Shown here in pieces: positions 27,201 to 34,951 of a stretch of 64,000 nt of DNA. Below the pieces are notes generated by a model. That model was given only the letters and a program-made list of their open reading frames with translations, searched no databases and was not told where the DNA came from. Within the stretch, counting starts at the first letter, position 1; each line of letters starts with the position of its first letter. Location: positions 1-64,000 of the forward strand of contig DJVA01000005.1 in the NCBI GenBank assembly GCA_002440705.1, read 5' to 3'. The DNA comes from Flavobacteriaceae bacterium UBA6268. GTDB taxonomy: Bacteria > Bacteroidota > Bacteroidia > Flavobacteriales > Flavobacteriaceae. The translations under genes were made by a program, and so were the position numbers.

Positions 27201-29840
27201 TTCGTCGGTAAAGTAGGACCCGTAGCGATGGGGGTCGGGACTTTTCAACCCAACAAAGTGGGAATAGGGGGCGAGGTTTTTGGAAAACACGTCCACGGAA
27301 AAATCGCCGCCACCTTCAAAAACCTTGGTAAGGAACGTTGCCTGCAACATGCCGGGCGCCTTACCGTTTACTTGCAGGTTTTGGTTGAAATCTACGGAAC
27401 CATCCTGTGACAGACTTGTTTGAAGCACCGGGATTTCTACTTCGTTGAAGGTACGAATAGGATCATTGAATTGGTACTTTGGAAACTCCTTGAAGGCCGT
27501 GCTGGTGCTTCGCAAGGTGGCTTGCATGTCAATTTTCAATCCTCGGGCAGGAGCACCGTGGAGCCAAAGGGCTTTGGCCGTCCCTTTTACAGGGTTGGAA
27601 GCATCGAGGATCTCATCCTGAAAATCCAATAGTAGCTTCAACCGGTTGGGTTTGATGGTAGCTACCTTTAGGGTTTTGGAAAACTTGGCGCCCCCCACCG
27701 AAACCGTGGCATTCCAATTTCCAGTTGGAGCTGCCGTTTGGGTGGCAATTGGGAAGTAATAGAACCCATCATTTCCTTCATTCAACACCGTGCGTTGCAC
27801 CAATTTGCCCCGGGCATCGGTAACGTCTAATTTTACGGGATGGCCTTTGGGCAACGGATTGGTATTGTCGTTCAGCACAAAAGTAAGGTGGATGCTGTCC
27901 CCTGGGCGGTACACACCCCGTTCGGTATAGAGAAAACCTTTAAGTCCCTTTTGGAGCTTTTTGCCCGAAACGTCAAAATTGCTCAAGGAAAGGGCATTGC
28001 CGTCATTGAGTTTTAAATAGGCATATTGACCATTCTTTTGGGCTACGGCAAACGCTGCGGTTTTATCCGAGTCGATGAGGGTTAACCCCTGCGGATTGGT
28101 ATTCGCGGTTCCAATAAGTTGCTGCTGAAAATTGTAAAGGCTCACTTTCACCCCGGCTTCAGGATGGGCGGTCAATAAATTGGTTACGGCAAAATGGTAC
28201 GATTTGTTTTCGCCCTTTTTAACAATGAATCCCAAATTGCTGCCCAACACGTTGGTGGCGGCCATACGGTCATTGTTGTAATAGGCGGGGTGACAAGGGT
28301 TGTCCCGTTCGTACCAATTGTAATGGTAGCTCTTGTAATTGTAGATTTCGTTGTCCCAGTATTGTTCTTCCCGCGCTTCTTCGTCAGCATCTAGGTCTGC
28401 GGAATAAGTCTCGTCCCAATAGTCTTCTTCGTAGTATCCATCGTCATAATACCCATCTCCCGCTTCTTCTTCGGGATCTTTTGAAACCGAACTGCAATCA
28501 TAGAGGGCATATTCTTTTTTGAAGCTTAGTTCTACCCGATAAATGGCTCCGGGATCGGCGTTGAAATAATCCGACAGATTGATTCCATACGATTTCCACG
28601 CACTGCTCAAGCTGGTCTCGGCATCTTTCAGTTGAACGGTCTTTTTGGCAATGCGACGCCCCACTCGACGAATGTCGTAGGCATCGCGGTCGTTAAGCTC
28701 GGACGTTTGGAGGTATTGCAGTACATTGTCTTCAAAGATCTTGATGATTCGCACATCCACTGCCGAAAGATTGACCGCTTCAAAATACAGGGGAGTCGAT
28801 GTGGCGTTGGGCAGGATGGCTCCCTGGGAAAGTAATTTTACAGCAGGCTTTAGCTGTTCAAAAGAAACGAGTTCCGAAAACTCTTTCCGCAAGCCAAAAC
28901 CTTCAGTGTTTTTGATGCCCGTAAAAACAGTCACGCGAGTCTCGCCTACAATTCGTGAGGTAGGGTACACGTGTAGAACGTTACCATTTACTTCAAAGCG
29001 GAGGTCTTCGGCATTTTCGATGGTGACCAAGCCCGCAAAATTTTGATTTTCTTTCAGGGGGTCAGAAAAATTAAGGGTCAGGGAAGCATTGGGGGCCACC
29101 GTTGCTTTGGCATCCACGATGGTAAAATTGTTCTGTCCCGGTATGGCTAGGGTATTTGATCCCTTGAAGGGAGACCCAATAGGATCGCCATCCCAGGCAA
29201 TCAGGATTTCCGTATCGTCCACCTCCCGCTGGATGCTGTCGATGGTAAAGTTAAAATACGTCGCCATGCCGTCGTCCTCATTCCATTTTAGGACGAGCGC
29301 CTTCCCATTTTGGGTGGCCGAAATAAGGTTTTTAGCCTTTTCCGTGGGGATGAGGTCGGCACTTACAATGTTTCCGGTAACGTATTGCCAACCTTTGCTG
29401 TACGATTGCAAATCGCCCAAATCGACTTTAAAATTGGGGCTAAGTGTTTGAAAGCTGAAGGTAAACTCCTTGAACTCCCTTGGGACATTCGTATAAAGCT
29501 TGCCCAATTTCACCGTCACAAAATACTCGGTGTCGGGTTTCAGGAAACCCTCGGGTTGGAACACCAGGTTGCGGTGGTTTTCCACAATCAGTTTTCCCTT
29601 CGTCTTTGGGGAGATGTCGAGGTAGTTGGCATCAATTTCCTGGGTGAGTTCAAACTGGTCCAGGGGTTTGGCCAATAGCACTTCGATGGAGCTTCCGATA
29701 CTCTGGTTGCCATAGGTATGGTGACTGATGTACTCCCGGAACTTAAAGAGGTTGTCGGTTTCGGAAAGGGTGGGCTTTTGCTCGCAAGAGGCCAGCAATA
29801 GGAGGGCTAGGACGCTGAGAAAACGGGTTAGCTGCTGCAT
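24261..29840 (-). CDS. Bacterial alpha-2-macroglobulin lipoprotein
   Basis: Periplasmic protease trap of the YfhM type (1859 residues). Lipoprotein signal MQQLTRFLSVLALLLLASC has Cys19 as the lipidation site. An N-terminal Ig-like region is followed by macroglobulin MG domains, with the bait region expected in the middle. The thioester motif GCIEQT has Cys1416 and Gln1419, so covalent trapping should be possible. The alpha-helical thioester domain follows (about 1390-1690), and a C-terminal receptor-like beta domain ends the protein. An unusual Asp/Glu/Tyr-rich stretch is inserted around residues 448-520. No penicillin-binding protein 1C gene follows, unlike in many proteobacteria; recA lies downstream behind a terminator. 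Confidence 0.92.
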   Translation of the reverse strand: MQQLTRFLSVLALLLLASCEQKPTLSETDNLFKFREYISHHTYGNQSIGSSIEVLLAKPLDQFELTQEIDANYLDISPKTKGKLIVENHRNLVFQPEGFLKPDTEYFVTVKLGKLYTNVPREFKEFTFSFQTLSPNFKVDLGDLQSYSKGWQYVTGNIVSADLIPTEKAKNLISATQNGKALVLKWNEDDGMATYFNFTIDSIQREVDDTEILIAWDGDPIGSPFKGSNTLAIPGQNNFTIVDAKATVAPNASLTLNFSDPLKENQNFAGLVTIENAEDLRFEVNGNVLHVYPTSRIVGETRVTVFTGIKNTEGFGLRKEFSELVSFEQLKPAVKLLSQGAILPNATSTPLYFEAVNLSAVDVRIIKIFEDNVLQYLQTSELNDRDAYDIRRVGRRIAKKTVQLKDAETSLSSAWKSYGINLSDYFNADPGAIYRVELSFKKEYALYDCSSVSKDPEEEAGDGYYDDGYYEEDYWDETYSADLDADEEAREEQYWDNEIYNYKSYHYNWYERDNPCHPAYYNNDRMAATNVLGSNLGFIVKKGENKSYHFAVTNLLTAHPEAGVKVSLYNFQQQLIGTANTNPQGLTLIDSDKTAAFAVAQKNGQYAYLKLNDGNALSLSNFDVSGKKLQKGLKGFLYTERGVYRPGDSIHLTFVLNDNTNPLPKGHPVKLDVTDARGKLVQRTVLNEGNDGFYYFPIATQTAAPTGNWNATVSVGGAKFSKTLKVATIKPNRLKLLLDFQDEILDASNPVKGTAKALWLHGAPARGLKIDMQATLRSTSTAFKEFPKYQFNDPIRTFNEVEIPVLQTSLSQDGSVDFNQNLQVNGKAPGMLQATFLTKVFEGGGDFSVDVFSKNLAPYSHFVGLKSPDPHRYGSYFTDENAVFDIVTVDAQGKASGNREVQVQIFSIEWRWWWNRGYDNLSRYENATVHKPYKEFTLKTNAQGKNQFTVNIPENQGGRYLIRVIDPVSGHATGRITYFYRNWWSRPSDSDAESAKMLIFAADKEQYQVGGSAKITFPSGSEGHALVSIENGTEVLSTQWIATEKGETEVSIPLTKEMSPNVYVNISLLQPHEQTKNDLPIRLYGVVPILVEDPSTVLKPKLELPEVLKPEESFTVQVSEENKKPMTYTIAVVDEGLLDLTRFATPEIHDAFYTREALGVKTFDLFDDVIGAYSGSVENIFAIGGGDDAAGAKNRKANRFKPVVSYIGPFTLKAGEKKAHTLYMPNYVGSVRTMVIAGDKTKSAYGKTDRATPVRKPLMVLASLPRKLSPGETVTLPVTVFAMEKKVKSATIKVTTGEALKPIGSSSKTIHFSEPGEQIVNFDFEVLPADQFQTIEVSASGNGESASYKVEIDVENPNPISQKSTLYTLAENASETINFETFGVPGTNEASLEFSTLPPMDFNSRLEYLIQYPHGCIEQTTSSVFPQIYMEDIFDLTFEKKTEIRKNIEAAIKRLGNFQGTDGGLSYWPGEMEVNEWGTNYAGHFMLEAKQKGYALPLTFMDNWVRFQKNAARQWRDNNTQYNQSLLQAYRLYTLALAGQPELAAMNRLRESKNLTNDAKWRLAGAYALAGKEQVAKEVMKTANINFVPQRYDYYTYGSPFRNKCMALETMVLLGDEAQRDMAISVAKELSSQRWFSTQETAYALVALARMVLKNGGKAMEVSFTAGGKTATVKTDRALATRELGLVMGSNTISVSNKKGNVVYVTLTQKGKLPLGTELSEQKNLRLNAAYFDGEGKNIDPSTLRQGTEIIAKVTVTNTSNDWVDNIALTQLFPSGWEIVNTSFTELGGGAKGDARYTDIRDDRVNFYFSLDAGNSKTFTVKLNASYLGRYYLPGAQADAMYDHNYYARNKGNWVVVTQ

Positions 29841-30051
29841 GATGATGGTTTTGTGTTGTTAAATTACGATTAATTGAGGGTTGTCCCGAAAGGATCGCGA
29901 CGATATTTTTGAACAATTTGCACGGGCAAACCGCTACTGTTGGATGCTAGTAAAGTATTTTGGGAGGAAAGTCAATGGGCTAACGGAAGCCTTTAACCGT
30001 TTCGTATGCAAGGCATTAACATTTTGGAGATTTTTAACAAATGGAAACGAT

Positions 30052-30357
30052 TTAGGGTTTCTCAAACCCATACTCCCGCTCCACCTTACAAATCCGTACG
30101 GTATACCATTGGTACCATTGCTGTCTTCCTAGGTGCTGCGCCTGCTGGTGATCGAGTTGGGCCTTCCAGTGGGCAATGTCCTCCAAAGTCTGCCAATAAC
30201 TAATCGTGATGGCCAATTCATTCCGGGCATGTTCAAAGCCTAAATATCCGGGTTGCTGTTGAGCTAGCTGCTCCATCAAATCGGCCATTTCGGCATAACC
30301 CTCCAAATTTTCAGTTTGGACATTGGTAAAAATAACGGCGTAATACGGTGCTTTCAT
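30052..30357 (-). CDS. Antibiotic biosynthesis monooxygenase (ABM) domain protein
   Basis: Small ferredoxin-like fold protein (101 residues), of a family that includes quinol monooxygenases and heme-degrading enzymes. The helix-strand pattern YYAVIFTNV, GYLGFEHARNELAITISYW and DIAHWKAQLDHQQAQ is characteristic. The ATG at 30357 gives the natural N-terminus; an ATG six bases upstream adds two residues. No catalytic residues can be assigned and the substrate is unknown. It lies downstream of the isoaspartyl peptidase gene, separated by a GC-rich hairpin. Confidence 0.85.
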   Translation of the reverse strand: MKAPYYAVIFTNVQTENLEGYAEMADLMEQLAQQQPGYLGFEHARNELAITISYWQTLEDIAHWKAQLDHQQAQHLGRQQWYQWYTVRICKVEREYGFEKP

Positions 30358-30383
30358 TAGCAAAAAGTTAATTACATAGAACG

Positions 30384-30404
30384 TCCCTCCCCTCGGGGGA
30401 GGGA
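30384..30404. repeat. GC-rich hairpin between the peptidase and ABM genes
   Basis: Nine-base perfect stem TCCCTCCCC (30384-30392) with GGGGAGGGA (30396-30404) around TCG. There is no following T run, so it looks like a repeat element rather than a terminator. It resembles in composition the palindromic elements at 44.9 kb. Confidence 0.55.
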
Positions 30405-30417
30405 TCGAGGGTGGGGA

Positions 30418-31476
30418 CTATTTATAAATCCCAACATAAAGCTCCCCGTTTATATCAATATATGCCCGGTACATCCCGGCTGTATTGAACTCCATGGCAA
30501 TATTGCCTTCCCTGTCCAAGGCCACCACGCCGCCATCGCCACCCAAAGTGGGCACTTTCTTTTGGATTACCTCTGCAGCCGCTTCTTGAAGGGTCAGCCC
30601 TTTGTATTCCATCAGGGCCGAGATGTCATGGGCCACTAGGGCGCGGATGAAATACTCCCCCCAGCCTGTGGAAGACACCCCACAGGTGTTGTTGTTGGCA
30701 TAAGTCCCTGCGCCGATAATTGGAGAGTCCCCAATGCGGTTCCACCGTTTGTTGGTCATCCCGCCGGTAGAGGTCCCTGCGGCGATGTTGCCTGCTTTAT
30801 CGAGGGCTACGCAGCCCACGGTTCCAAATTTGGAATTCTTGATGTACGGATCCCAAAGGGCAGCGGTTTTGTTTGCTTCCTTTTCCTTGATGCGTTGAAG
30901 CGACTGGAAACGGTTTTCGGTATAGAAATAAGAAGGGTCCACCAAATCAAACCCTCGGGTTTGGGCAAATTCCTCGGCTCCTTTTCCGGCCAAAAGCACA
31001 TGCGGACTGTTTTCCATCACCTCATACGCCAAATTAATGGGATTCTTGATGTGGGTCACCCCGGCCACGGCCCCAGCGTTCAAAGTGGCGCCATCCATGA
31101 TGGAGGCGTCCAGCTCATTGGTTTCTTCATGAGTAAAGACCGCACCCTTTCCAGCATTGAACAGAGGAGAATCCTCTAATACATTGATAGTGCGCATCAC
31201 CGCCTCAAGCGAGGGCCCTCCTTTTTCAAGAATAGCATAACCGGTGCGGATGGCCTCCTCCAGCTTGGCCCTGTAGGCATTCTCCAGGGAATCACTCATG
31301 TTTTCCTTCAGAATGGTCCCAGCGCCACCATGGATGACAAGGGCAAACTTGGGGGACTTTTCTTCTTTTTTTGCAACAGCATCTTGTATTTCATCATATG
31401 AAAATTGCTTTTCATCGATGTTTTTACATCCAAAAGAACAAAAAAGTAGGAATGAAAATGTTAAAATTTTAAACAT
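30418..31476 (-). CDS. Isoaspartyl peptidase/L-asparaginase (Ntn hydrolase) lipoprotein
   Basis: N-terminal-nucleophile hydrolase that splits isoaspartyl dipeptides or asparagine. The N-terminus MFKILTFSFLLFCSFGC is a lipoprotein signal. After the alpha part (HGGAGTILKENMSD onwards) the autoprocessing site with Thr nucleophile is KFGTVGCVALDKAGNIAAG, followed by TSTGGMTNKRWNRIGDSP and the substrate loop GAGTYA. The 352 residues are normal for a periplasmic plant-type asparaginase. Monocistronic, with no clear promoter box upstream. Confidence 0.93.
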   Translation of the reverse strand: MFKILTFSFLLFCSFGCKNIDEKQFSYDEIQDAVAKKEEKSPKFALVIHGGAGTILKENMSDSLENAYRAKLEEAIRTGYAILEKGGPSLEAVMRTINVLEDSPLFNAGKGAVFTHEETNELDASIMDGATLNAGAVAGVTHIKNPINLAYEVMENSPHVLLAGKGAEEFAQTRGFDLVDPSYFYTENRFQSLQRIKEKEANKTAALWDPYIKNSKFGTVGCVALDKAGNIAAGTSTGGMTNKRWNRIGDSPIIGAGTYANNNTCGVSSTGWGEYFIRALVAHDISALMEYKGLTLQEAAAEVIQKKVPTLGGDGGVVALDREGNIAMEFNTAGMYRAYIDINGELYVGIYK

Positions 31477-31582
31477 GTGGCATTTTTTTCAATCACCCAC
31501 CTAAGATACTACAAAATACTGTATTTGCTGGGTTTTACTAGAATTATCCCATTAGAAATTTCATACAAAGCGTTCAAATTAT

Positions 31583-31645
31583 ATCGATGAAATGCACAGT
31601 AAAATCGATTAAGTGTTTGTTCGTATCGATTTTTTGTTATCTTTG
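31583..31645 (+). promoter_or_regulatory. Promoter of the CAP gene with three phased ATCGAT sites
   Basis: A strong promoter match: TTTG (31616-31619), 18-bp spacer, TATCTTTG (31638-31645, exact TAnnTTTG). Three palindromic hexamers ATCGAT start at 31583, 31604 and 31625, exactly 21 bp apart (two helical turns). The third lies between the -33 and -7 elements, which suits binding by a regulator on one face of the DNA. Confidence 0.68.
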
Positions 31646-31679
31646 GACTACATCAAGCCCCAAATTTGATGCCCCCGTT

Positions 31680-32183
31680 ATGAAACTACTTATGACTAGC
31701 CTACTTGCTATGGTATTATTAGCTACCGTGGCGTGCTCCAAAGATGAAGGAGTAGAAACTGTTGAACAGTCCAATTACTCCGTTGACCTCAACCTTGCTC
31801 AGGAAACCGATTGGCAAATGGCCGATGAAATTCTTTATTTCATCAACGAACACCGTGCCTCCATGGGCCTTCCTGCATTGCAACGCGATCGCCAGTATGC
31901 ATCGGCCTACGCAGTAGACCATACCCAGTACATGATCGAGAAGCACCAAATTAGCCACGATAACTTTGGCGTGCGCGCCCAAGCCTTGAAAGATCGCGGA
32001 GCTGCTTCGGTGGGAGAAAATGTGGCTTATGGCTATTCCACCGCCGAAAGTGTCGTTAATGCCTGGCTTAATAGCCCTACCCACCGTCAGGTTATGGAAG
32101 GAAACTATACCCACACGGGCTTTGGCGTGATGCAAAACGATAACGGTCAATACTACTTTACCGAGCTTTTCTATAGAAAATAA
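31680..32183 (+). CDS. CAP/SCP-domain lipoprotein
   Basis: Secreted protein of the cysteine-rich secretory/antigen 5/PR-1 fold (167 residues). The ATG at 31680 directly starts the lipoprotein signal MKLLMTSLLAMVLLATVAC; the longer reading frame upstream runs through the promoter. The CAP domain shows INEHRASMGLPALQRD, the His in DHTQYMIEKHQISHDNF, GENVAYGY and WLNSPTHRQVMEGNYTHTGFG with the conserved His residues. Bacterial CAP proteins are of unknown biochemical role. It precedes the HAAO gene by 70 bp. Confidence 0.92.
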   Translation: MKLLMTSLLAMVLLATVACSKDEGVETVEQSNYSVDLNLAQETDWQMADEILYFINEHRASMGLPALQRDRQYASAYAVDHTQYMIEKHQISHDNFGVRAQALKDRGAASVGENVAYGYSTAESVVNAWLNSPTHRQVMEGNYTHTGFGVMQNDNGQYYFTELFYRK

Positions 32184-32216
32184 AATACTTTTTCTTCATT
32201 TTTAGATTTACAGCTT

Positions 32217-32254
32217 TTGCCGTACTTTTATGCAAACCCATAAATGTACGGCAA
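32217..32254 (+). promoter_or_regulatory. Inverted repeat over promoter and start of HAAO
   Basis: Nine-base perfect inverted repeat TTGCCGTAC (32217-32225) and GTACGGCAA (32246-32254) with a 20-base spacer. The left arm overlaps a -7-like box TACTTTTA (32223-32230) and the right arm ends on the A of the start codon. It could be a repressor operator or a leader hairpin that hides the start. Confidence 0.55.
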
Positions 32255-32790
32255 TGGCTATTCAAAAACCTTTCAACCTTACCCAATGGATCACGGAAAA
32301 CAGGGACCTCCTGAAACCTCCCGTCGGGAATAAGAACCTGTATGTGGATGCCGAAGACTACATCGTCATGATCGTAGCAGGACCCAACGCCCGAAAGGAT
32401 TATCACTATAACGAAACCGAGGAACTCTTTTATCAGTTGGAAGGCAACATCTGTGTCGTCATTCAGGAAGACGGTCAGCGGAAGGAGATGCACCTTGGCC
32501 CCGGGGACATGTATTTGCACCCGCCTAAAGTGCCCCATTCCCCCGGACGTAGCGAAGGCTCCATCGGTTTGGTGATTGAACGCAAACGCGCTGGTAAGGG
32601 ATATACCGACGGACTCCTTTGGTTCTGCGATAACTGCAACCACAAGTTGCACGAGGTTTACTTCGAACTGCACGACATTGAAAAGGACTTCCTTCCACAT
32701 TTCAAGGAGTACTACAATTCCAAGGAGCTGCGTACTTGCTCCAAGTGTGGCACCGTGATGGAAACCGATCCGCGCTTTACGGCCGATTGA
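32254..32790 (+). CDS. nbaC: 3-hydroxyanthranilate 3,4-dioxygenase
   Basis: Cytosolic ring-opening dioxygenase of the kynurenine route, making 2-amino-3-carboxymuconate semialdehyde, the precursor of quinolinate. With the ATG at 32254 (178 residues) the iron ligands fall at His51, Glu57 and His95, identical in numbering to the characterised Cupriavidus enzyme. The second, rubredoxin-like iron site has Cys125, Cys128, Cys162 and Cys165 (FCDNCN and TCSKCG). The ATG further upstream at 32230 would lie in the -7 box. It is followed by an ALDH7 gene that has its own promoter. Confidence 0.95.
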   Translation: MAIQKPFNLTQWITENRDLLKPPVGNKNLYVDAEDYIVMIVAGPNARKDYHYNETEELFYQLEGNICVVIQEDGQRKEMHLGPGDMYLHPPKVPHSPGRSEGSIGLVIERKRAGKGYTDGLLWFCDNCNHKLHEVYFELHDIEKDFLPHFKEYYNSKELRTCSKCGTVMETDPRFTAD

Positions 32791-32848
32791 GAAGTTTACA
32801 CCTTAATTTTAGCCACTGAATTTCCTTCTTTTTCTTTAAGGGAATACC

Positions 32849-32856
32849 TACCTTTG
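32849..32856 (+). promoter_or_regulatory. -7 box of the ALDH7 gene
   Basis: TACCTTTG, exact consensus, 22 bp upstream of the ATG at 32879. No clear -33 element. Confidence 0.63.
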
Positions 32857-32878
32857 TACTCCATTAAAACAAAATAGC

Positions 32879-34432
32879 ATGAGTACGGTAGCAACAGCTT
32901 TCGGTATCGAGAAGGCCCTTCAACAATTGGGCATTCAGGAAATCAATTACGGGACCTCCACTGGCAGCCAATGGTTCCCTGGAGAAGGAATGATCCCTTC
33001 CTATACCCCAGTGGACGGCAGCCTTATTGGCAAGGTCACCACTACTTCCAAAGAAGAATACGAGCAGGTCATGCAAACCGCTGTCGAGGCGTTTCAATCC
33101 TGGCGCTTGATGCCCGCCCCTCAACGCGGGGAAATTGTTCGACAGTTTGGGGAAGCCCTGCGCCGTTTGAAAGAACCGCTTGGGAAATTGGTTTCCTACG
33201 AGATGGGCAAAAGCTACCAAGAAGGGCTTGGGGAAGTACAGGAGATGATTGACATCTGCGATTTTGCCGTGGGCCTTTCCCGCCAGTTGCACGGACTTAC
33301 TATGCACAGCGAGCGCCCCGGACACCGCATGTACGAACAATACCACCCCTTGGGCGTGGTAGGGATCATCTCAGCCTTTAACTTTCCGGTGGCGGTGTGG
33401 AGTTGGAACACCGCCCTAGCCTGGATTTGTGGGGATGTATGCGTGTGGAAACCTTCGGAAAAAGCCCCCTTATGCGGTATTGCCTGCCAAAAGATAGCAG
33501 CACAGGTATTCAGTGATAACAATTTGCCCGAGGGTATTTCCTGCCTCATCAATGGCGATTATAACGTGGGGGAATACATGACCCACGACGCTCGCATTCC
33601 CTTGATTTCCGCAACGGGCTCCATCCGTATGGGGAAAATCGTGGCCCAAGCCGTGGCGGCACGCTTGGGAAAAAGTCTCTTGGAATTGGGAGGAAACAAT
33701 GCCATCATCGTCACCCCCGATGCCGACATCAAAATGACGGTCATTGGAGCCGTGTTTGGGGCGGTAGGAACTTGCGGCCAACGCTGTACCTCTACCCGCC
33801 GACTCATTATCCATGAAAGCATCTACGACCAAGTAAAAACGGCCTTGGTCGATGCCTACAAGCAATTGCGTATCGGCAATCCGCTGGACCAACACAACCA
33901 CGTGGGGCCTTTGATTGACACCGATGCCGTGGCACTTTATCAAAAAGCATTGCAACAGGTCGTTGCCGAAGGTGGGAAGCTCATTGTAGAAGGTGGGGTA
34001 TTGGAAGGCGAAGGCTACGAAAGTGGCTGCTATGTAAAACCAGCCATTGCCGAAGCCCAGAACAGCTTCGAGATCGTGCAGCACGAAACCTTTGCCCCCG
34101 TCTTGTATTTGTTGAAATACAGTGGCGGTGTGGAAAATGCCATTGCCCTGCAGAATGGGGTAGTGCAGGGTCTTTCCAGTGCCATCATGACCAACAACTT
34201 GCGCGAAGCCGAGCGGTTCCTAAGCCATGCCGGTAGCGACTGTGGAATTGCCAATGTCAACATCGGGACCTCTGGAGCCGAGATTGGCGGGGCTTTTGGC
34301 GGTGAAAAGGAAACCGGAGGCGGTCGTGAAAGTGGTAGCGATGCCTGGAAAGTATACATGCGTCGCCAGACCAATACCATCAATTATACGACCGAACTGC
34401 CCTTGGCACAAGGCATCAAGTTCGATTTATAA
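32879..34432 (+). CDS. amaB: Aldehyde dehydrogenase, ALDH7 (antiquitin) family
   Basis: NAD-dependent dehydrogenase of the ALDH7 family, whose members oxidise L-aminoadipate semialdehyde in lysine catabolism. Catalytic Cys303 is in GTCGQRCTSTRR and the general base Glu269 in LELGGNN. The C-terminal signature FGGEKETGGGRESGSD is diagnostic of the family, and length (517) is normal. Co-location with HAAO might suggest 2-aminomuconate semialdehyde as substrate, but those enzymes belong to ALDH8, so the aminoadipate role is preferred. Confidence 0.93.
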   Translation: MSTVATAFGIEKALQQLGIQEINYGTSTGSQWFPGEGMIPSYTPVDGSLIGKVTTTSKEEYEQVMQTAVEAFQSWRLMPAPQRGEIVRQFGEALRRLKEPLGKLVSYEMGKSYQEGLGEVQEMIDICDFAVGLSRQLHGLTMHSERPGHRMYEQYHPLGVVGIISAFNFPVAVWSWNTALAWICGDVCVWKPSEKAPLCGIACQKIAAQVFSDNNLPEGISCLINGDYNVGEYMTHDARIPLISATGSIRMGKIVAQAVAARLGKSLLELGGNNAIIVTPDADIKMTVIGAVFGAVGTCGQRCTSTRRLIIHESIYDQVKTALVDAYKQLRIGNPLDQHNHVGPLIDTDAVALYQKALQQVVAEGGKLIVEGGVLEGEGYESGCYVKPAIAEAQNSFEIVQHETFAPVLYLLKYSGGVENAIALQNGVVQGLSSAIMTNNLREAERFLSHAGSDCGIANVNIGTSGAEIGGAFGGEKETGGGRESGSDAWKVYMRRQTNTINYTTELPLAQGIKFDL

Positions 34433-34438
34433 ATCTTG

Positions 34439-34951
34439 GTGAAAAAAGCACTAGTACTCCTTTTATGGGTTTTGGTGGGAGTTAGCGCCCAATCCCAAAC
34501 CGACAATGCCTTTTTTGAAAGGATTGAAGCCGTTGGTGCGGCCAAGGTGCAACCCTTTCGGGAAGGACAGATCGAATTCTTGAAGGGAACCAACCCTCCT
34601 CCCAAAACTTGGAACTATGCCGACATGGTCCGCTTCGCAGAGGACTTGGCTAAAGAGGAGCTCATTTTGATGGGCAGCTACATCGAGCCCTCGCAAAGGG
34701 AGGGCTTCTATGGGTACAATTTCTTTGCTTATCGGAAAGAGGGGGAAACTTATGAATATTACTTTGCACTCATCCTCGACATCAATACTAACAACGATTT
34801 CCAAATAGCAGGTTCCTATTTGTTCACCGACAAGGATTCCTTGAAATCCTGGTGGAGCCATACTTTTTACATGTATTATGAAGGCCTGTTGGAAGCCATT
34901 CCAGAGCAGTTTCGATATCCTGTTTGCCCACCCCCTCCATTCGAGGATTGA
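34439..34951 (+). CDS. Secreted protein of unknown function
   Basis: Not recognised. The best start is a GTG at 34439, six bases after the ALDH stop, because it opens the signal peptide (M)KKALVLLLWVLVGVSAQSQ. The mature part is about 150 residues, alpha/beta in appearance and rich in Tyr and Phe (YGYNFFAYRKEGETYEYYF, SWWSHTFYMYYEG), with no conserved Cys pair except one near the end (YPVCPPPPFED). Likely co-transcribed with the ALDH gene. Its stop codon touches the stop codon of the convergent phosphoesterase with no base between. Confidence 0.72.
   Translation: MKKALVLLLWVLVGVSAQSQTDNAFFERIEAVGAAKVQPFREGQIEFLKGTNPPPKTWNYADMVRFAEDLAKEELILMGSYIEPSQREGFYGYNFFAYRKEGETYEYYFALILDINTNNDFQIAGSYLFTDKDSLKSWWSHTFYMYYEGLLEAIPEQFRYPVCPPPPFED

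Noticed and set aside
30384..30404. GC-rich hairpin considered as terminator for the peptidase gene
   Set aside because: No T tract follows on the minus strand; kept as a repeat.
32879..34432. ALDH gene as 2-aminomuconate semialdehyde dehydrogenase, because it follows HAAO
   Set aside because: Its GGEKETGGGRESGSD signature is of the ALDH7 (antiquitin) family, not ALDH8, and it has its own promoter.
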